This document shows positions 61,226 through 64,000 of a stretch of DNA of 64,000 bases, in pieces. Numbering within the stretch: the stretch's first letter is position 1; each line of letters opens with the position of its first letter. Under the pieces are notes generated by a model that saw only the letters and a program-made list of their open reading frames with translations, was not told the DNA's origin and did no database searches. A program made the position numbers and the translations under genes. The stretch comes from Roseivirga sp. (lineage in GTDB: Bacteria; Bacteroidota; Bacteroidia; Cytophagales; Cyclobacteriaceae): assembly GCA_029262895.1 (NCBI GenBank), contig JAJCYM010000056.1, positions 1 to 64,000 of the forward strand. The letters are read 5' to 3'.

Positions 61226-63829
61226 TTGGACAATCAAGGTCAACATATTCGTCCACCACGCTGGCCACAAAGGCTACTTCGTTTTTTCCTCAGGAAAGAA
61301 TATCTCGAGGAAATCGAAGGCGATATCGATGAAATATTCGAAGACTTCCTGGAACATAATTCGGTCAAAAAGGCCAGGGGTTTATACAGCAGAGAAGTGT
61401 TAAAAGCGCTTCGTCCTGCACTTACTAAAAGGTTAACGAAAACAGGAAAGCTCAATTATCTCAGCATGTTACAACACAACCTCTTAATCACCCTCAGGGG
61501 ATTCAAAAAGCATAAAACCACGTTTCTCATCAATCTGACTGGGCTTTCCACTGGATTGGCGGCAGCTCTCCTTATTTTTCTGTGGGTCAAAGACGAAAGA
61601 TCGGTAGACACATTTCATGAGAAAGACGATCAACTCTACTGGGTCATGTCCAATTTCTCCATCAACGATGATGTTCGGACCTGGGATTATACCTCTGGAA
61701 GATTGGCTGAGGCGTTTCTAGAAGATTTCCCGGAAATAGAAGACGTGGTTAGGGTAAGCAATGTCAGGCCAAGGGGTGTCATTGCCTTTAACGAAAACTA
61801 CTTTGAAGCGCTAGGTCTATTTGTAGGTCAAAACTTCTTTGAAGTCCTGACCTATGATTTAGTCATTGGCAATCCAAAGGAAGTAGTTCAGAACAAAAGT
61901 TCAGTCGTTATATCTGAGGCATTTGCAGCAAGTGTATTTGGAAGTGCCGAAAATGCAATCGGGAAAATCGTGGCCTGGGAAAACCGACTTTTCGATAAGG
62001 AATTCGTGGTTTCTGGTGTTTTCAAGACACCTCCACCCAATGCCTCCAAGCAATTTGACATAGCCCTCAGCTACGAGAACCTGATAGAGGTTGATCCTTG
62101 GGCTGATCACTGGAATGGCAGTTATGCTCAGACCTATGTCGTATTCAAAAAAGGAACAGACATTGAACTCTTCAATACTAAAATAGCTGACTATTTGACC
62201 CTTAATACAGACAGTGATCGGTTTGAATTATTTGTTCAACAATACTCAAAGAACTACTTATATGGAACGTACGAAAGTGGTATTCAAACAGGAGGAAGAA
62301 TAGAAAACGTAAGACTTTTCACGCTGATCGGCATCTTCATTCTCGCGATTGCCTGCATAAATTTCATGAACCTCTCGACCGCGCAAGCCTCAAAGAAATT
62401 GAAAGAGGTAGGCGTCAAAAAAGCAATTGGTGCTAATCGATCAGCTTTAATTTTTCAATTCTTAGGTGAATCTATTCTTTTATCCTTGATCGCTTTGATC
62501 ATCTCCATTGGCCTTGTTGCGCTCGTACTTCCACAGTTTAACGCGATTTCCGGGAAGGCCCTTGAATTGCAATTGCAAGAATATTTATTGCCCATCATAT
62601 CCATGATCATACTCACTGGGGTTTTTGCAGGCAGTTATCCAGCATTTTACCTCTCAGGATTCAAACCAGTGGCAGTACTTAAAGGAAAGGTGTCCAATCT
62701 ACGTGGTGAAGAATGGATCAGAAAAGGATTAGTCATTGTTCAATTCAGTCTCTCAGTGATCTTTATCATCGGTGTTATTGTAATCAATAAACAGATTGAG
62801 TTCACACAAAATAAAGATTTAGGATATGACAGAGAGGCGATTATTACATTCCGAGAACGAGGGAAAGCACGCAAAAACCCACAGCCTTTCTTTAATGAGT
62901 TAGAAAAAATTTCCGGTGTCCTAAGTACGGGCAATATGTCTGGAGATTTTCTTTCAGCTGATGATAGTTACAGCGGTTTCTCCTGGATTGAAGGCACAAA
63001 GGATGATGATAATCATCTGTTTTGGTCTCCTATGGTGGGTTACGATTTCATAGAAACCTTAGGCTTAGAGGTGGTAGAGGGCAGGTCGTTTTCAAGAGAA
63101 TTTAAGGACGGTACCGATCGAGTAATCCTCAATGAATCGGCCGTAAAGTTTATGGAACTTCAAAACCCAATTGGCACTAAAATCGATTTTGCTGATGAGG
63201 GACCATTAGAGGTGATTGGTGTGGTCAAAGATTTTCAATATGGTTCTCTGCACCAAAAAATAGAGCCGTTGATTCTACTGTTCAGAAGGCGAGGCAAACA
63301 ATACCTAGTCAAACTTCGGCCAGGCGCTGAATTAGACGCTTTTAGTAAAATTGAAAAGGTTTTCGAGGAGATGCATCCTGGCCAGGTTTTTAACGCCAGT
63401 CTACTTGCAGATGATTATACCTCACTTTATGATACAGAAAACAAAGTAGCTGATTTGTCAAACTACATGGCCGGCATTGCCATCATCATCTCCTGTCTGG
63501 GGCTTTTTGGTCTGGCAGCATTTACTGCTGAAAGAAGAACAAAGGAAATTGGAATACGCAAGATATTGGGTGCCAGTCAATTGGCAATCATGAGACTATT
63601 AACAAGCATGTTCACAAGAACTGTATTAGTTGCTGTCGTTCTGGCACTGCCCATAGGTTATTACATGGTAGACAGTTGGTTACAGAACTTCGCTTATTCC
63701 ATTGAATTGGAATGGTGGATCTTTGCTGTTGCAGGTGTATCTGCCTTGCTCATTGCCTGGTTTACTATTGGATTTCAAACCTTCAAAGCTACTAGAATCA
63801 ATCCTGCTCAATGTTTGAGAAATGAGTAA
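61226..63829 (+). CDS. ABC transporter permease with prefix domain (module 3, first)
   Basis: Protein of 867 aa starting with TTG at 61226, directly after the padR stop. The start is supported because the N-terminus then aligns position by position with the next gene (HIxPPRWxQRLLRxFLR). The prefix domain (1-75) has EYLEEIEGDIDEIFEDFLEH and YSREVLKALRPALTKRL. A MacB-like permease follows: first helix about 98-120, periplasmic domain, FtsX core 1 (EVGVKKAIGAN), second periplasmic region, FtsX core 2 (EIGIRKILGAS). No ATPase. It overlaps the next permease gene by 8 nt. Confidence 0.93.
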   Translation: MDNQGQHIRPPRWPQRLLRFFLRKEYLEEIEGDIDEIFEDFLEHNSVKKARGLYSREVLKALRPALTKRLTKTGKLNYLSMLQHNLLITLRGFKKHKTTFLINLTGLSTGLAAALLIFLWVKDERSVDTFHEKDDQLYWVMSNFSINDDVRTWDYTSGRLAEAFLEDFPEIEDVVRVSNVRPRGVIAFNENYFEALGLFVGQNFFEVLTYDLVIGNPKEVVQNKSSVVISEAFAASVFGSAENAIGKIVAWENRLFDKEFVVSGVFKTPPPNASKQFDIALSYENLIEVDPWADHWNGSYAQTYVVFKKGTDIELFNTKIADYLTLNTDSDRFELFVQQYSKNYLYGTYESGIQTGGRIENVRLFTLIGIFILAIACINFMNLSTAQASKKLKEVGVKKAIGANRSALIFQFLGESILLSLIALIISIGLVALVLPQFNAISGKALELQLQEYLLPIISMIILTGVFAGSYPAFYLSGFKPVAVLKGKVSNLRGEEWIRKGLVIVQFSLSVIFIIGVIVINKQIEFTQNKDLGYDREAIITFRERGKARKNPQPFFNELEKISGVLSTGNMSGDFLSADDSYSGFSWIEGTKDDDNHLFWSPMVGYDFIETLGLEVVEGRSFSREFKDGTDRVILNESAVKFMELQNPIGTKIDFADEGPLEVIGVVKDFQYGSLHQKIEPLILLFRRRGKQYLVKLRPGAELDAFSKIEKVFEEMHPGQVFNASLLADDYTSLYDTENKVADLSNYMAGIAIIISCLGLFGLAAFTAERRTKEIGIRKILGASQLAIMRLLTSMFTRTVLVAVVLALPIGYYMVDSWLQNFAYSIELEWWIFAVAGVSALLIAWFTIGFQTFKATRINPAQCLRNE

Positions 63830-64000
63830 AGAAGACAATCATATCGCTCCGCCACGCTGGTCACAAAGGCTACTTCGCCTTTTCTTGAGGGCAGCATACC
63901 TCGAGGAAATTGAAGGTGATATTGATGAAGTATTCGAAGACTATCTGGAACAACATTCGGTCAATAAAGCCAAAAGGCTTTACAGCAGAGAAGTGCTTAA
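63822..64000 (+). CDS. ABC transporter permease with prefix domain (module 3, second; 3' partial)
   Basis: ATG 63822, overlapping the stop of the previous gene; the window ends after about 59 codons. The visible residues form the prefix domain with EEIEGDIDEVFEDYLEQHSV and LYSREVL, very similar to the preceding paralogue. The membrane part lies outside the window, so the call as a permease rests on this domain and on context. Confidence 0.85.
   Translation, partial: MSKEDNHIAPPRWSQRLLRLFLRAAYLEEIEGDIDEVFEDYLEQHSVNKAKRLYSREVL

Overview
The window looks like a chromosome segment of a Bacteroidota bacterium, most likely of the Cytophagales type. The evidence is indirect: AT-rich leaders with few Shine-Dalgarno sequences, two -7 boxes of the TAnnTTTG type, many FtsX/MacB-type permeases with an N-terminal prefix domain behind PadR regulators, LytTR and OmpR two-component pairs, and secreted proteins with short lipobox or Sec signals. 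No rRNA, tRNA, CRISPR array, intact transposase or phage module was seen.

Layout. 0-5 kb: the 3' part of a large BNR/sortilin-like beta-propeller protein, a lipoprotein serine hydrolase and a small acidic protein. 5.1-14.6 kb: an OmpR-type two-component pair, a TolB-like propeller protein, a TlpA-like thioredoxin, and two permeases around a W/Y-repeat protein. A shared TTTAAC direct-repeat site lies both at the two-component promoter and before the first permease, suggesting that the pair controls the permease. 14.6-17.8 kb: PadR plus permease module 1. 18-23.2 kb: NTF2-like protein, M20 amidohydrolase, LytTR/LytS-type pair, alpha/beta hydrolase. 23.4-26.3 kb: an accessory patch of small membrane proteins and a glycine-zipper lipoprotein, bracketed by two copies of a ~48-bp hairpin-bearing repeat. 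26.4-28.1 kb: amidohydrolase. 28.3-38.9 kb: PadR plus three permeases (module 2), converging on a NarL-type two-component system with a 7-TM protein. 39-41.3 kb: two unrecognised genes. 42-46.7 kb: purL, an OmpH/Skp-like chaperone, then a decayed copy of the purL 3' end. 47-56.8 kb: membrane-anchored winged-helix regulator divergent from yceI, rlmF, an ECF42-like sigma factor with its DGPF partner, a Cys-cluster protein, M60-like metallopeptidase, cold-shock protein and DUF1697. 57-60.5 kb: two tandem two-DTG aspartic proteases and a GNAT enzyme. 60.9 kb to the end: PadR plus at least two permeases (module 3).

Main theme. The window holds eight FtsX/MacB-like permeases but no ABC ATPase, and three of the four groups begin with a translationally coupled PadR gene. 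Each PadR gene has its own pair of tandem direct repeats directly before or across its start codon. The repeat sequence differs between modules, which fits insulated autoregulation. The least explained parts are the repeat-bracketed small-membrane-protein cassette (24.0-25.7 kb) and the unrecognised pair at 39-41.3 kb.
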